Both the position numbers and the translations under genes were made by a program. Under the pieces are notes generated by a model, which made no database searches, was not told where the DNA came from, and worked only from the letters and a program-made list of their open reading frames with translations. Positions 25,738 to 34,088 of a DNA stretch of 64,000 nucleotides are shown one piece after another. Within the stretch, counting starts at the first letter, position 1. The number at the start of each line of letters is the position of its first letter. The DNA comes from Christensenellaceae bacterium OttesenSCG-928-K19 (GTDB lineage Bacteria; Bacillota; Clostridia; Christensenellales; Christensenellaceae): the NCBI GenBank assembly GCA_030266015.1, contig JAJDHD010000008.1:1-64000 (forward strand), read 5' to 3'.

Positions 25738-26499
25738 ATGTATTACGACACACACGCCCATTTATTGGATGAGCAATTTGACGAAGACAGGCACAGCCTG
25801 ATACTGTCCCTGCCCGGGCAAGGCATAGGCTGGTATAACGAGTGCGGCTCGGACATGGATACCTCCATCCGCGCGGTTGCGCTGGCAAAAGAGCACGCCA
25901 TGGTTTATGCCGCGGTGGGGGTGCACCCGCACAGCGCAAAGGAGTGGGACGCACATTCTGCCGGCGAGTTGAAATCGCTCGCCAAAAACAGCAAAGTGGT
26001 GGCGATTGGCGAGATTGGGCTGGATTATCACTATGATTTTAGCCAAAGGAACACTCAAAAGGACGTTTTCGCACATCAAATGGAGCTTGCGTGGGGATTG
26101 GGCTTGCCTGTCATCATCCATAGCAGGGAGGCAACAGAGGACACGCTTGCCGTATTGAGGCGTTTTCCGCATGTAACCGGCGTGCTGCACAGCTTTTCGG
26201 GCAGTGTGGAGACCATGCGCGAGGCTCTTTCCATGGGGTATTATATATCACTTTCCGGCGTGGTCACGTTTAAAAACGCAAAAAAGACGGTGGAGGTGGC
26301 GGCAGAAGTGCCTATTGAACGCCTTTTAATAGAAACAGACAGCCCGTATATGGCGCCGGCGCCCCATCGCGGCAAGCGTAACGACCCTTCGCTGGTGAAG
26401 TGCGTGGCACAAAAGATTGCGGAGATACGCGGCATGGATACGGCGGAAATAGAAAGAATAACAACAGCGAACGCAAAACGCTTTTTTGGCGTTGAATAA
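25738..26499 (+). CDS. tatD: TatD-family metal-dependent DNase
   Basis: A 253-residue TIM-barrel hydrolase. Metal ligands: DTHAHL at the N-terminus, GEIGLDYHY (Glu), HSREA (His), LHSFSG (His) and ETDSPY (Asp). Members cut DNA 3'-5' and act in DNA repair or processing. The upstream ATG at 25723 has no ribosome binding site, while AAAGGA seven bases before 25738 does, so MYYDTHAH is the start. It is followed by a Gfo/Idh oxidoreductase and a TatD-associated radical SAM gene with tight spacing. Confidence 0.92.
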   Translation: MYYDTHAHLLDEQFDEDRHSLILSLPGQGIGWYNECGSDMDTSIRAVALAKEHAMVYAAVGVHPHSAKEWDAHSAGELKSLAKNSKVVAIGEIGLDYHYDFSQRNTQKDVFAHQMELAWGLGLPVIIHSREATEDTLAVLRRFPHVTGVLHSFSGSVETMREALSMGYYISLSGVVTFKNAKKTVEVAAEVPIERLLIETDSPYMAPAPHRGKRNDPSLVKCVAQKIAEIRGMDTAEIERITTANAKRFFGVE

Positions 26500-26516
26500 A
26501 TAGGAGGAATGCGGCT

Positions 26517-27542
26517 ATGGGAAAATTTAAATGGGCAATTGTGAGCACTGGGTATATTGCGCACCGCTTTGTGCAGGGAGCTCGGCTGCTTCCGCAGGCG
26601 GATATTGTGGCTGTGAGCTCGCGCACAATGGAAAGCGCAAAAAAATTCGCGGACGAATATGGCATTGCGGGACGCTATGACGATTATGGCAAAATGCTGG
26701 CGGAAGCAAAACCGGATATTGTGTATGTCGCCACGCCAAACATTGTCCACTATGCGTATGTGATGCAGGCGCTGGAGCGGGGTATTCATGTGCTGTGTGA
26801 AAAGCCGATGGCGGATAACCTGACGCAAATGAATGAGATGTACGCAAAGGCGGCAGAAGCCGACCTGTTTTTGATGGAAGGCATGTGGACGCGCTGCTTC
26901 CCTGCTGTGCGCAAGGCAATCGATTGGATACGCAGTGGCAAAATCGGCAGGGTAAACCACGTGCGGTCAGAGTTTTCCTTTAAGCCGGAGGACGGCCACT
27001 GGCAGCCGTGGAAGGCCGAGGCGGCACTGGGTGGCGGCGCAATACGCGACCTAGGCATCTACACGCTCTCTATGGCGTTCCTTGGCATTCCGGAAGAGCC
27101 GCTTAGCATCACATCAACCTGCGTGCCATATCGCGGCGCGGACTTGCATAGCGAGTTCTTTTTGGAATTTGCGGATAACAGGACGGCCTTTTTACGAAAC
27201 GGTATGGACACGATGGCCGGACTGGAAACGGTGATTTGCGGCGATGAAGGCCAAATTAAGATTGGCAGGGTGTTCTTTTGCCCGGACAGGGCTATTTTGT
27301 ACCGTAACGAAGAGGGCGGCGGGTTTGGCTATGTAGAGCAAGAGGTGTTCGACGAGCCATATGAGGCCACCGGCTTCCAGTATGAGGCACAGCATGTGAT
27401 GGACCGCATAAGCGCAGGCGAGACCACCAGCGACTGGTTCCCCCCCATGGAAAGCCGCAAGATTTGCCGCATAACGGATGAATTCCGGCGCAAGTGGGGC
27501 ATCCGCTACACAACAGATCCGGAAGGATGGTGGACAGACTGA
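26517..27542 (+). CDS. Gfo/Idh/MocA-family oxidoreductase
   Basis: A 341-residue NAD(P)-dependent dehydrogenase. The Rossmann fold starts with the family pattern GTGYIAHRF-like (VSTGYIAHRFV), the second dinucleotide-contacting strand gives VSSRTMESA, and CEKPMADN carries the conserved lysine. The C-terminal alpha/beta domain is present in full. Members oxidise or reduce sugars, inositols or similar polyols; the substrate is unknown. AGGAGG precedes the ATG. It sits between tatD and the TatD-associated radical SAM gene and overlaps the latter by 16 bases. Confidence 0.87.
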   Translation: MGKFKWAIVSTGYIAHRFVQGARLLPQADIVAVSSRTMESAKKFADEYGIAGRYDDYGKMLAEAKPDIVYVATPNIVHYAYVMQALERGIHVLCEKPMADNLTQMNEMYAKAAEADLFLMEGMWTRCFPAVRKAIDWIRSGKIGRVNHVRSEFSFKPEDGHWQPWKAEAALGGGAIRDLGIYTLSMAFLGIPEEPLSITSTCVPYRGADLHSEFFLEFADNRTAFLRNGMDTMAGLETVICGDEGQIKIGRVFFCPDRAILYRNEEGGGFGYVEQEVFDEPYEATGFQYEAQHVMDRISAGETTSDWFPPMESRKICRITDEFRRKWGIRYTTDPEGWWTD

Positions 27543-28216
27543 GCGCAAGCACCTTTGTATACAAGCTGGGAAACGTAAACTACATCAACCTGACAAACAA
27601 GTGCACCTGCGCCTGTACCTTTTGCATACGTGATAACGGCGGCGGCGTGGGCGGCTATGACCTGTGGCTGGAAACGGAGCCGTCGGCACAGCAGGTGATC
27701 CATCTGCTGGAAAGCGATAAAACGGATATTGTGTTCTGCGGTTATGGCGAACCCACCATGCGGCTGGATGCGCTGCTGGAAATTGCCCGTTATGTAAAAG
27801 GCTATGGCGGGCATGTGCGGCTGGATACAAACGGCCACGGCAGCGTGTATAACGGGCGGGACATCGCGCCTGTGCTGGCAGGCAAAGCGGAAAATGCGCC
27901 GGAGCAAGAACGTGGGACGGAAGTTCTTTGTACGGGAAAACAAGGCACACGGCAGTCATCCGGCATTATGCCGATTGACGAGGTGTCGATCAGCCTCAAT
28001 GCGCCCACAGCAGAAGAATACGCAAAAATCACTAATTGCCGTTATGGGGAACAAGGCTTTTATGATATGCTGGGTTTTGCCGCGGCCTGCGTGAAAAACG
28101 GCATCGACACGGCGCTTTCCGTGGTGGACGTGATTGGCGACAAGGAAATTGAAGCCTGCCGTAAAATCGCGGAAGACATTGGGGCCCGGCTGAAGGTGCG
28201 CCATTACGTGGAGTAA
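27527..28216 (+). CDS. TatD-associated radical SAM protein
   Basis: About 229 residues with the radical SAM cluster motif CTCACTFC (Cx3Cx2C), FCGYGEPTM (the GGE-like motif) and SISLNAP. It matches the family found beside TatD (TatD family-associated radical SAM); its reaction is unknown. The best start is the ATG at 27527, overlapping the previous gene; the frame is open to 27494. An unusual insert of about 30 polar residues (roughly 116-146, beginning KAENAPEQ and ending SSGIMP) interrupts the segment between the AGL-type turn and IDEVSISLN, where close relatives run straight through. The insert keeps frame, so the gene may still work. Confidence 0.8.
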   Translation: MVDRLSASTFVYKLGNVNYINLTNKCTCACTFCIRDNGGGVGGYDLWLETEPSAQQVIHLLESDKTDIVFCGYGEPTMRLDALLEIARYVKGYGGHVRLDTNGHGSVYNGRDIAPVLAGKAENAPEQERGTEVLCTGKQGTRQSSGIMPIDEVSISLNAPTAEEYAKITNCRYGEQGFYDMLGFAAACVKNGIDTALSVVDVIGDKEIEACRKIAEDIGARLKVRHYVE

Positions 28217-28277
28217 AAACAAAAAATTGCCTATATCCGCCCGATCGCTTGTGGGCAGATAACAACGGAGGGAAGCA

Positions 28278-28727
28278 ATGCAAATTAAAAAACTTTTGGC
28301 AGAAGAAGTTCCGCTGATCCATTCGTGCCTCTTAGGCCTGGCAGAGCATCACAACAGCATCGAAGGCTCGTTCTCCGGTATTTATCCCACACATACCCTT
28401 GATGAACGGATGAAGGACACACAAGAGAAGCTGCGCGGCGGAGACGCCGTGCTGTATGCCGTGATGGAAGATGACAAGGCAGTGGGCTGCATGTTTGCGT
28501 TGGTAGACGGAGGCGTGGGCACATTGGCCATCCTTTATGTAGATAAACGGTTGCGCGGCAAGGGTTACGGCGACGCGTTAATGCAAAAGGCATTGGATTT
28601 TTTCAAAGAGAAGGGCGTTACCCTCATAGACATCAACGTGGTGGCAGGCAACAACGCAAAATCATTTTATGAAAAGCACGGTTTTTCCCTCCGGCAATAT
28701 GTGATGAGCAAACGGACGGGGGAATAA
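28278..28727 (+). CDS. GNAT acetyltransferase
   Basis: A 149-residue N-acetyltransferase with the acetyl-CoA signature LYVDKRLRGKGYGDALMQKAL and the terminal NNAKSFYEKHGFS block. GGAGGGAAGC precedes the ATG. The acceptor is unknown. A strong terminator follows the gene. Confidence 0.85.
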   Translation: MQIKKLLAEEVPLIHSCLLGLAEHHNSIEGSFSGIYPTHTLDERMKDTQEKLRGGDAVLYAVMEDDKAVGCMFALVDGGVGTLAILYVDKRLRGKGYGDALMQKALDFFKEKGVTLIDINVVAGNNAKSFYEKHGFSLRQYVMSKRTGE

Positions 28728-28752
28728 CGCTTTTGGGAAAGCCGATGAAACG

Positions 28753-28787
28753 GAAAACAGGCCGTTTGTAGCTGTGGCCTGTTTTTT
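28753..28787 (+). terminator. Intrinsic terminator
   Basis: AAACAGGCC and GGCCTGTTTTTT arms with a 12-base loop, between convergent GNAT and M56 genes. Confidence 0.85.
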
Positions 28788-28792
28788 CGTAT

Positions 28793-30514
28793 TCAACCCG
28801 CAACAGGCAGGTTAATGTCGGTATTTGCCAAGTGGATGGAAATGGAGATTTGCTGTGTGGTATACTCCTCTGCAATCCCATCCGCACCCTCTTGGAGCAG
28901 CCCCATAATCCTTGTTGTTTCCGCAAACTCCCTGATCCTGGCCGAATCTACATCCGCCCCCGTATCAGGCAGGCCCTGTATGGGCACAGTCACAGCCATC
29001 TGCTCCAGATCTTCCATGATACCTTCCAATATTTCGTTACGCTCACCCACGGTGATGTCGTCTTGCGTGCCCGGAACGTTCCATTCAATCCTGAATATGG
29101 TATCAACAGCGGCACGCTGCCCATCCTGTAATTCTTTTGTAAAGCGGATGCCATAGGCCATTGTGTCACTTGCGCCCTCCGCCAGCCGCAACGCTGTCTG
29201 GACTGCCCCGCCATCCGACATAGTATCCGCAAAGCTCCTGTCATGCTGCGCCAGCATTTCTTCATATTGCTCGAAAAAACGCTCCACATCATATTGTACA
29301 AAATTATAACCGCCTATATTGAAGTATGCGCGGCTTTCCTCTATTACCACTGGGGAAAGTGTCGTTGCCGGTGCTCCAGCCGGATGGGACGCCACAAAGC
29401 TTTCTTCCGTGACGGAATCGGCTATGGCCCCAGATTGCTCGCCAACGGAATGAATGGGCGACTCCTCCTGCCCCATCGTGGCGACGGCAGGCGCATGTGC
29501 TTTTTCAGCGCTGTGCGCTGCCGTAACTTCATCTGCCTCCTGCGCGCATCCAATGAGCAATCCGGCGCATACCACCACTGTGGCAACGACGCACGCGGCC
29601 AGCCTGCCTTTTCGTTTTTTGTCCATATCCAGCATGGCAAGCAGGCGTTTTTTGGTGCTGCCATAGCTTGTGTGAAAATCGGCTGAAAATGCAGTTCGAA
29701 CGCTGCTTTTCACATTTGTGGCAGCAAGTATAGCCTGCCCGTATGCCTGCCGTTCCCTTCTGCCTGTGCCGCTTAGCACGGCTTCGTCGCACGAAAGCTC
29801 GCATTGCAGCCCTGCCGCCCTTGCCGCAACGTGGGCCAGCGGATTGAACCACTGAAAAGCGCGCGCCGCCAGCATCAGCACCCGCAGCCACAGGTCGCGC
29901 CTTTTATAATGCACCAGCTCGTGCAACAGTATGTGCTCCAGCTCAAGCTGTGGATAGTCCCGCGCGGGAAGCAGCACAATGGGCCGCAGCAGCCCCACCA
30001 GCATGGGGCTTTGCAGTAGCGGGCACTCCTTCAGCGGCAGGTTTTTTTGTATCCCCAGCCTTTGCCTGCATTGCGCAAAAAGCGCAAGCGTAGCGGAATC
30101 CTGCACACAGGTGCTCCACCGCTGTGTAGCGCGCACAAAACGAATATGGCGGAAAAGCTGCCAGCCGATGAATATTGCCAGCCCTGTAATCCACACGATA
30201 AATAATATATTCGCTACAGAAAGCTCAACGGATTGCGGCGAGGCCGACTGCACATCCTGCACAACAATGGATTGCACCGAGGCTTGCAGCACGATGGAAA
30301 CCGTGCGCGTAAGGTTGGGCGCGGGCAGGCGCACCGGAGCGGAAAAATCCGGACGGAAGGGCAACAAAAAACCCGTAAGGCAAGCAATCCACATATAATA
30401 CAGGCCCTTTGCGCTATACCTGCGCCCCCACACGGCAGAAACGGCAAAAAGGGCCAGTGTAACAACAGACATGGAAAGCGTGCTTTCCAACAGCATGGAT
30501 AAAAACTGTTCCAT
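28793..30514 (-). CDS. BlaR1-like M56 membrane metalloprotease, no penicillin-binding domain
   Basis: A 573-residue protein with four N-terminal membrane helices, the cytoplasmic M56 zinc site LEHILLHELVHYKRRD (HExxH near residue 200), the downstream NPLAHVAARAAGLQCELSCDEAVL helix, a fifth membrane segment around residue 320 and an extracellular domain of about 240 residues. In BlaR1/MecR1 the outer domain is a beta-lactam sensor; here it lacks SxxK and KTG and is rich in acidic and Gln residues, so the signal is unknown. The ATG at 30514 follows AAAGGACAC. It lies downstream of a BlaI-type repressor and should relieve repression by proteolysis. Confidence 0.83.
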   Translation of the reverse strand: MEQFLSMLLESTLSMSVVTLALFAVSAVWGRRYSAKGLYYMWIACLTGFLLPFRPDFSAPVRLPAPNLTRTVSIVLQASVQSIVVQDVQSASPQSVELSVANILFIVWITGLAIFIGWQLFRHIRFVRATQRWSTCVQDSATLALFAQCRQRLGIQKNLPLKECPLLQSPMLVGLLRPIVLLPARDYPQLELEHILLHELVHYKRRDLWLRVLMLAARAFQWFNPLAHVAARAAGLQCELSCDEAVLSGTGRRERQAYGQAILAATNVKSSVRTAFSADFHTSYGSTKKRLLAMLDMDKKRKGRLAACVVATVVVCAGLLIGCAQEADEVTAAHSAEKAHAPAVATMGQEESPIHSVGEQSGAIADSVTEESFVASHPAGAPATTLSPVVIEESRAYFNIGGYNFVQYDVERFFEQYEEMLAQHDRSFADTMSDGGAVQTALRLAEGASDTMAYGIRFTKELQDGQRAAVDTIFRIEWNVPGTQDDITVGERNEILEGIMEDLEQMAVTVPIQGLPDTGADVDSARIREFAETTRIMGLLQEGADGIAEEYTTQQISISIHLANTDINLPVAG

Positions 30515-30696
30515 AGTAGTGTCCTTTCGGTAACAAATAATCATTTCGGCAAGCAGTAGCAGGGAAATGAAAACCAGCTGATTGTTCTGCTTTTGATGGT
30601 GGCAATTTGCGGAAGGCATACCCTTCCCTTACAGCCAGCTACGGCCAGCGGCAAAGAGTTGCCATTACATTAAGCCTCAGGAAAAGATGAGCATTC

Positions 30697-31074
30697 TCAC
30701 TCTGGGCTCCGGGGTTGTCCGGAATCGATAAGGCGCTCTAATTCCCGGCGCTGACAATCGGTGAGGCTGCCGCCGGAGAGAGCGGCAACAAGGCTGTGCA
30801 CCGACCCGCCATGGTATTGCTGCATAAACTGCTTTGTTTCAAATTCCAGGTAATCCTCTTTTGTAACAATGGGAAAATAAACCCGTGATTTTGGCCCCTG
30901 CTTCTCTGATCGGAGAATTCCCTTATCTACCAGCCGGGACAGCATGGTCAGTATGGTGTTCAGCTTCCAGTCTTTTTGCTCCAGCTGGTCACTCAGCATA
31001 CGTGCGCTTATGGGAGGCGTTTGCTCCCACGCAAGCTGCATAATTTCAAATTCCGCATCGGAAAGCCTTTTCAC
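30697..31074 (-). CDS. BlaI/MecI-family repressor
   Basis: A 125-residue winged-helix repressor starting MKRLSDAEFEIMQ, with the typical LNTILTMLSRLVDKGIL recognition helix, the SRVYFPIVTKEDYL wing and a dimerisation helix. The frame opens at 31086, but AAAGGTGG lies about seven bases before the GTG at 31074. The promoter is bracketed by two identical-arm operators, so autorepression is expected. The partner M56 protease gene follows downstream in the same direction, giving a classical repressor plus antirepressor pair. Confidence 0.88.
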   Translation of the reverse strand: MKRLSDAEFEIMQLAWEQTPPISARMLSDQLEQKDWKLNTILTMLSRLVDKGILRSEKQGPKSRVYFPIVTKEDYLEFETKQFMQQYHGGSVHSLVAALSGGSLTDCQRRELERLIDSGQPRSPE

Positions 31075-31100
31075 ACGCGGCACCACCTTTCTTTTACCAA

Positions 31101-31129
31101 ATTCTACACCGCGTAGAACAACATGTCAA
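31101..31129 (-). promoter_or_regulatory. Promoter of the BlaI-M56 operon
   Basis: On the minus strand TTGACA (31124-31129), a 17-bp spacer and TAGAAT (31101-31106). Confidence 0.8.
31102..31118. promoter_or_regulatory. BlaI-type operator 1
   Basis: TTCTAC-N5-GTAGAA dyad overlapping the -10 box. Confidence 0.8.
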
Positions 31130-31137
31130 GCATTATT

Positions 31138-31154
31138 TTCTACATCGCGTAGAA
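31138..31154. promoter_or_regulatory. BlaI-type operator 2
   Basis: A second TTCTAC-N5-GTAGAA dyad, 36 bp centre to centre from the first and just upstream of the -35 box. Confidence 0.8.
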
Positions 31155-31160
31155 AACCTC

Positions 31161-31577
31161 TCAATGCCCTTTGTGCTTTTGCTTGCGTTTTTGCTGCTTT
31201 AACGCAAATTGCCGCTCTTTTTCCTGCTCATTTTGCCGCTGTTTTTTTGTTTTACGCTCTGCTTTTTGCTCCTCGTGCTGCATGGCAAGCGCTTGCTGCG
31301 ACTTTGTGCCCGTTCCCTTTGCTATTTCCCTTGCCGCCCTGCGCTGCATACGCTTGGGGTTTACCCTCGCGGGTGGTGCGGCTTTTATGCGGACGGGCGG
31401 GCTGAAGCACAGCCTGTGCCGGTTTTCCAACAAAAAGGCATACACCTCATAATCCTTTGGTTCTGCGCCGAATGTGATTTTGCATACGCGAAGCCTGCCA
31501 TGGGCAGACAGCTCATACACCCCCACCCAAAAAGGGTCGTCAAAAAACACCGTCAGCTTTGCCGTGATCGTTTGCAT
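31161..31577 (-). CDS. yjdF: YjdF family protein
   Basis: A 138-residue protein starting MQTITAKLTVFFDDPFWVG. The N-terminal strand region, with AKITFG-like and YEVYAFLL motifs, is the YjdF (DUF2992) domain. The C-terminal third is a highly basic, Gln/Lys-rich helix. The biochemical role is unknown; in other Firmicutes it is controlled by the azaaromatic-responsive yjdF riboswitch, and a long structured leader is present here. GAGGAGG precedes the ATG at 31577. Downstream the M56 operon operators begin within a few bases of its stop. Confidence 0.85.
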   Translation of the reverse strand: MQTITAKLTVFFDDPFWVGVYELSAHGRLRVCKITFGAEPKDYEVYAFLLENRHRLCFSPPVRIKAAPPARVNPKRMQRRAAREIAKGTGTKSQQALAMQHEEQKAERKTKKQRQNEQEKERQFALKQQKRKQKHKGH

Positions 31578-31705
31578 CACAAAAACCTCCTCATGATCAC
31601 AGCAAAGAATGGACAACCAAGGAGATTGGCAGGTTACTGACAGTATTGCTACCGCGCCCGGACTACCGGCCGGGGCTGTGTTTTTTCCTTTGCGTTTATG
31701 GAATT
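31578..31705 (-). ncRNA. Structured leader, candidate yjdF riboswitch
   Basis: The transcript from the promoter at 31712-31740 has a leader of about 125 nt before yjdF. It contains AAAGGAAAAAACA, a CCGG-xx-GTAGT-CCGG hairpin, a TACTG-tc-AGTA element and GTAACCTGCC, and ends at a GAGGAGG ribosome binding site. Position and features fit the yjdF riboswitch class, but I recall its consensus only loosely. Confidence 0.5.
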
Positions 31706-31711
31706 GGTATT

Positions 31712-31740
31712 ATTGTATCGCAAATACGGCGGGGAGGCAA
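31712..31740 (-). promoter_or_regulatory. Promoter of yjdF
   Basis: On the minus strand TTGCCT (31735-31740), a 17-bp spacer and TACAAT (31712-31717). Confidence 0.6.
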
Positions 31741-31813
31741 GCACGATCCTCCACAAAACAAAGCCCACTATGCCGGCGGGCAACCGGGTATTTTGCTTCC
31801 GGGCGTTGTGTGC

Positions 31814-31819
31814 TATACT
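31814..31819 (+). promoter_or_regulatory. -10 box of trmN6
   Basis: TATACT lies six bases before the trmN6 ATG at 31826 and no Shine-Dalgarno is present, suggesting a leaderless message. The -35 is weak. Confidence 0.5.
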
Positions 31820-31825
31820 TTAACA

Positions 31826-32548
31826 ATGGAACGTATAGACGACCTGCAATTAAAAGGGCTTAAAATTATACAGGATTCCAACCTGTTCTGCTTTGGCACA
31901 GACGCCGTGCTGCTGGCGGATTTTGCGGAAATTCCCAAGGGTGCGCGCGTGGTGGACCTGGGCACGGGCGGCGGTATTTTGCCGCTTCTCTTATACGGCA
32001 GGCAAAAGCACGCGCGTTATTTTGGCATAGAATTGCAGCCCGGGCTGGCTTCTCTGGCGCAAAGAAGCGTGGAGCTGAACGGGCTTGGCGAAAGCATAGA
32101 AATTGTGCAGGGCGACCTTGCAAACGCATATAAGCACTTTGGCAACGCAAACGATATCGCGGTGGCAAACCCGCCTTATGAAAAAGCGAATGACGGGGCG
32201 GCCCGCAGTAGCGAGAGCCACCGCATTGCGCGAAAGGAAGTGTGCATTACGTTTGACGGACTGTGCAAAAGCGCCGCCCGGCTGCTGAAGACAGGCGGCA
32301 AGTTTTACATGATCCACAAGGCGAGCCGGCTACCCGAGCTTTTTTCCACACTAAAGGCGCACAGGCTGGAGCCCAAGCTGCTGCGCTTTGTGGAGCCGCA
32401 CAAAAACGAGGAACCGAAATATACGCTTCTCTGTGCCGTAAAGGACGCGGCAGAGCACCTGCGCATAGCGCCTCCGCTTATCCTCGCCGATGAGCGCGGG
32501 GGCGAATCGGATGAGCTTCGGCGCATTTACCGCCGGGAAAGGGGATAA
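31826..32548 (+). CDS. trmN6: tRNA1(Val) adenine-N6 methyltransferase
   Basis: A 240-residue SAM-dependent methyltransferase (yabB in Bacillus). The start ERIDDLQLKGLKIIQ is the family N-terminus. VVDLGTGGGILPLLL is the SAM motif, FGIELQP the acidic strand II end, and NPPYEK the catalytic NPPY for exocyclic amino methylation. The frame is open far upstream (31646) but everything before 31826 is unrelated. It is followed after three bases by rsmI, the same order as Bacillus yabB-yabC. Confidence 0.9.
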   Translation: MERIDDLQLKGLKIIQDSNLFCFGTDAVLLADFAEIPKGARVVDLGTGGGILPLLLYGRQKHARYFGIELQPGLASLAQRSVELNGLGESIEIVQGDLANAYKHFGNANDIAVANPPYEKANDGAARSSESHRIARKEVCITFDGLCKSAARLLKTGGKFYMIHKASRLPELFSTLKAHRLEPKLLRFVEPHKNEEPKYTLLCAVKDAAEHLRIAPPLILADERGGESDELRRIYRRERG

Positions 32549-32551
32549 TCC

Positions 32552-33379
32552 ATGGCAACAGGTAAGCTATATATTGTCGCCACACCCATTGGCAACCTGA
32601 AGGACATCACTCTGCGCGCGCTGGAAACGCTGCGCGAGGTGGATTTTATTGCCGCGGAGGACACCCGGCACACCATAAAGCTTTTAAACCACTATGAAAT
32701 TAAGAAAAAAACCGTAAGCTTTCACGAATACAGTGACGAAAAACGCCTGAACGAGGTGCTGGACATGCTGGCAGAAGGTAAAAGCTGCGCGCTTTGCTCG
32801 GACGCGGGCACGCCCGTGATCTCCGACCCCGGCTTTATTTTAATCAAGCGCTGTGCCCAGCTAGGCATAGAGATGGAAAGCATCCCCGGGCCATGCGCCG
32901 CGATTTCGGCTGTTGCGCTTTCCGGCATAGATTGCCGCCGTTTTCTTTTTGCTGGTTTCCTGCCCTCAAAGCAGGCGGCACGCCAAAGCGAGCTTGCCTC
33001 GTTGCGCGGGGTGGGCGTGCCCATTGTGCTATACGAAAGCCCGGCGCGCGTTGTGAGGACACTGGAAGACATTTGTGCCGTTTTTGGCGACGACACGCCC
33101 GTATGTGTGGCACGCGAGCTGACAAAGCTCTACGAAGAGGTGGTGCGCCTTCCGGCAAGGCAGGTACTGCAATTGTTTGCGGACAGAAGCAGCATAAAGG
33201 GTGAATTCGTGCTGGTGGTTGGCGCTGTTCAAAAGGAGGCAGCGACGGATATGGAAATTATCGCCGCACTGAAGGATTGTGTTGCCCGCGGCATGGCAAA
33301 AAAAGAAGCCGTAACGACTGTTACGGCCATGTTGTCCTGCCCCAAAAATAAAGTATATAAGCTATCCTTGACTATTTAA
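32552..33379 (+). CDS. rsmI: 16S rRNA (cytidine-1402-2'-O)-methyltransferase
   Basis: A 275-residue tetrapyrrole-methylase-fold enzyme. It begins KLYIVATPIGNLKDITLRA, followed by AAEDTRHT, LCSDAGTPVISDPG and GPCAAISA, the RsmI hallmark set. It methylates the ribose of C1402 in the ribosomal P site together with RsmH. The C-terminal small helical domain is complete. It converges with abrB, reproducing the Bacillus yabC-abrB arrangement. Confidence 0.95.
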   Translation: MATGKLYIVATPIGNLKDITLRALETLREVDFIAAEDTRHTIKLLNHYEIKKKTVSFHEYSDEKRLNEVLDMLAEGKSCALCSDAGTPVISDPGFILIKRCAQLGIEMESIPGPCAAISAVALSGIDCRRFLFAGFLPSKQAARQSELASLRGVGVPIVLYESPARVVRTLEDICAVFGDDTPVCVARELTKLYEEVVRLPARQVLQLFADRSSIKGEFVLVVGAVQKEAATDMEIIAALKDCVARGMAKKEAVTTVTAMLSCPKNKVYKLSLTI

Positions 33380-33440
33380 TTCGAGGCGCCATATCGCCTT
33401 TGCCTGCCCTTTCGGCTATTTGTCCAGCTTTACCCGCATA

Positions 33441-33683
33441 TCATTTCTTTGCAAGCTTATCAATGCAGGAAGCACAAACATTTTTACCATTATATGTTGT
33501 TATGTCTTCCATGCTTTCACAAAAAATGCAGGAAGGCTGGTATTTTTTCAGCAATATGTAGTCACCGTCAACATAGATCTCTACCGGGTCCTTTGGCCCA
33601 AGGTCCAGCACACGCCGAAGCTCTATGGGCAAAACCACTCTACCCAGCGAATCCAGCGGACGAACAATTCCTGTAGACTTCAT
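33441..33683 (-). CDS. abrB: AbrB/SpoVT-family regulator with zinc-like tail
   Basis: An 80-residue transition-state regulator. Residues 1-45 form the swapped-hairpin DNA-binding domain (GIVRPLDSLGRVVLPIELRRVL). The tail carries two CxxC pairs (CIFC and CASC) that probably bind zinc, a form common in Clostridia and different from the Bacillus AbrB tail. AGGAGG precedes the ATG at 33683. Such proteins repress stationary-phase genes in growing cells. Confidence 0.9.
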   Translation of the reverse strand: MKSTGIVRPLDSLGRVVLPIELRRVLDLGPKDPVEIYVDGDYILLKKYQPSCIFCESMEDITTYNGKNVCASCIDKLAKK

Positions 33684-33703
33684 AGCAAACCTCCTATAAA
33701 CAA

Positions 33704-33733
33704 AATATAGTATCGCCCCCCTCAACTTGTCAA
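33704..33733 (-). promoter_or_regulatory. Promoter of abrB
   Basis: On the minus strand TTGACA (33728-33733), an 18-bp spacer and TATATT (33704-33709). Confidence 0.65.
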
Positions 33734-34006
33734 TATCCGGGGCGCTAATACCTGAGTTCTTAACTCATAATTCTATTATATGTAAACTGATACAAAAATC
33801 AACAGATATCACAGAATTTTAACGTTTTGTTAAATAACAGTCCATATTTTATTATTTTCCCATCTTTTTTCTGCACATTTCTGCTCTTTTTTGAAACATC
33901 TAACACAGGCTGGATTCCATTCCGCGCACTTCCCCTTTCCTCCCAAACGCACCTTGCGCTTTTTATTTTTCTTTGCCCCTCTTTCTCCATTCCTGCCTGA
34001 AAGTTG
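33734..34006. other. AT-rich intergenic
   Basis: About 270 bases between divergent promoters with no gene or recognised RNA. T-rich tracts dominate. Confidence 0.4.
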
Positions 34007-34035
34007 TTTACTTTTACCCTTGCCGCTAGTATAAT
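34007..34035 (+). promoter_or_regulatory. Promoter of the comB-like gene
   Basis: TTTACT (34007-34012), a 17-bp spacer and a perfect TATAAT (34030-34035). Confidence 0.7.
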
Positions 34036-34088
34036 GAAATATCAGGAACGAAATTATCTACTTATTATTTTCTTACTTTGAGGTGCTT

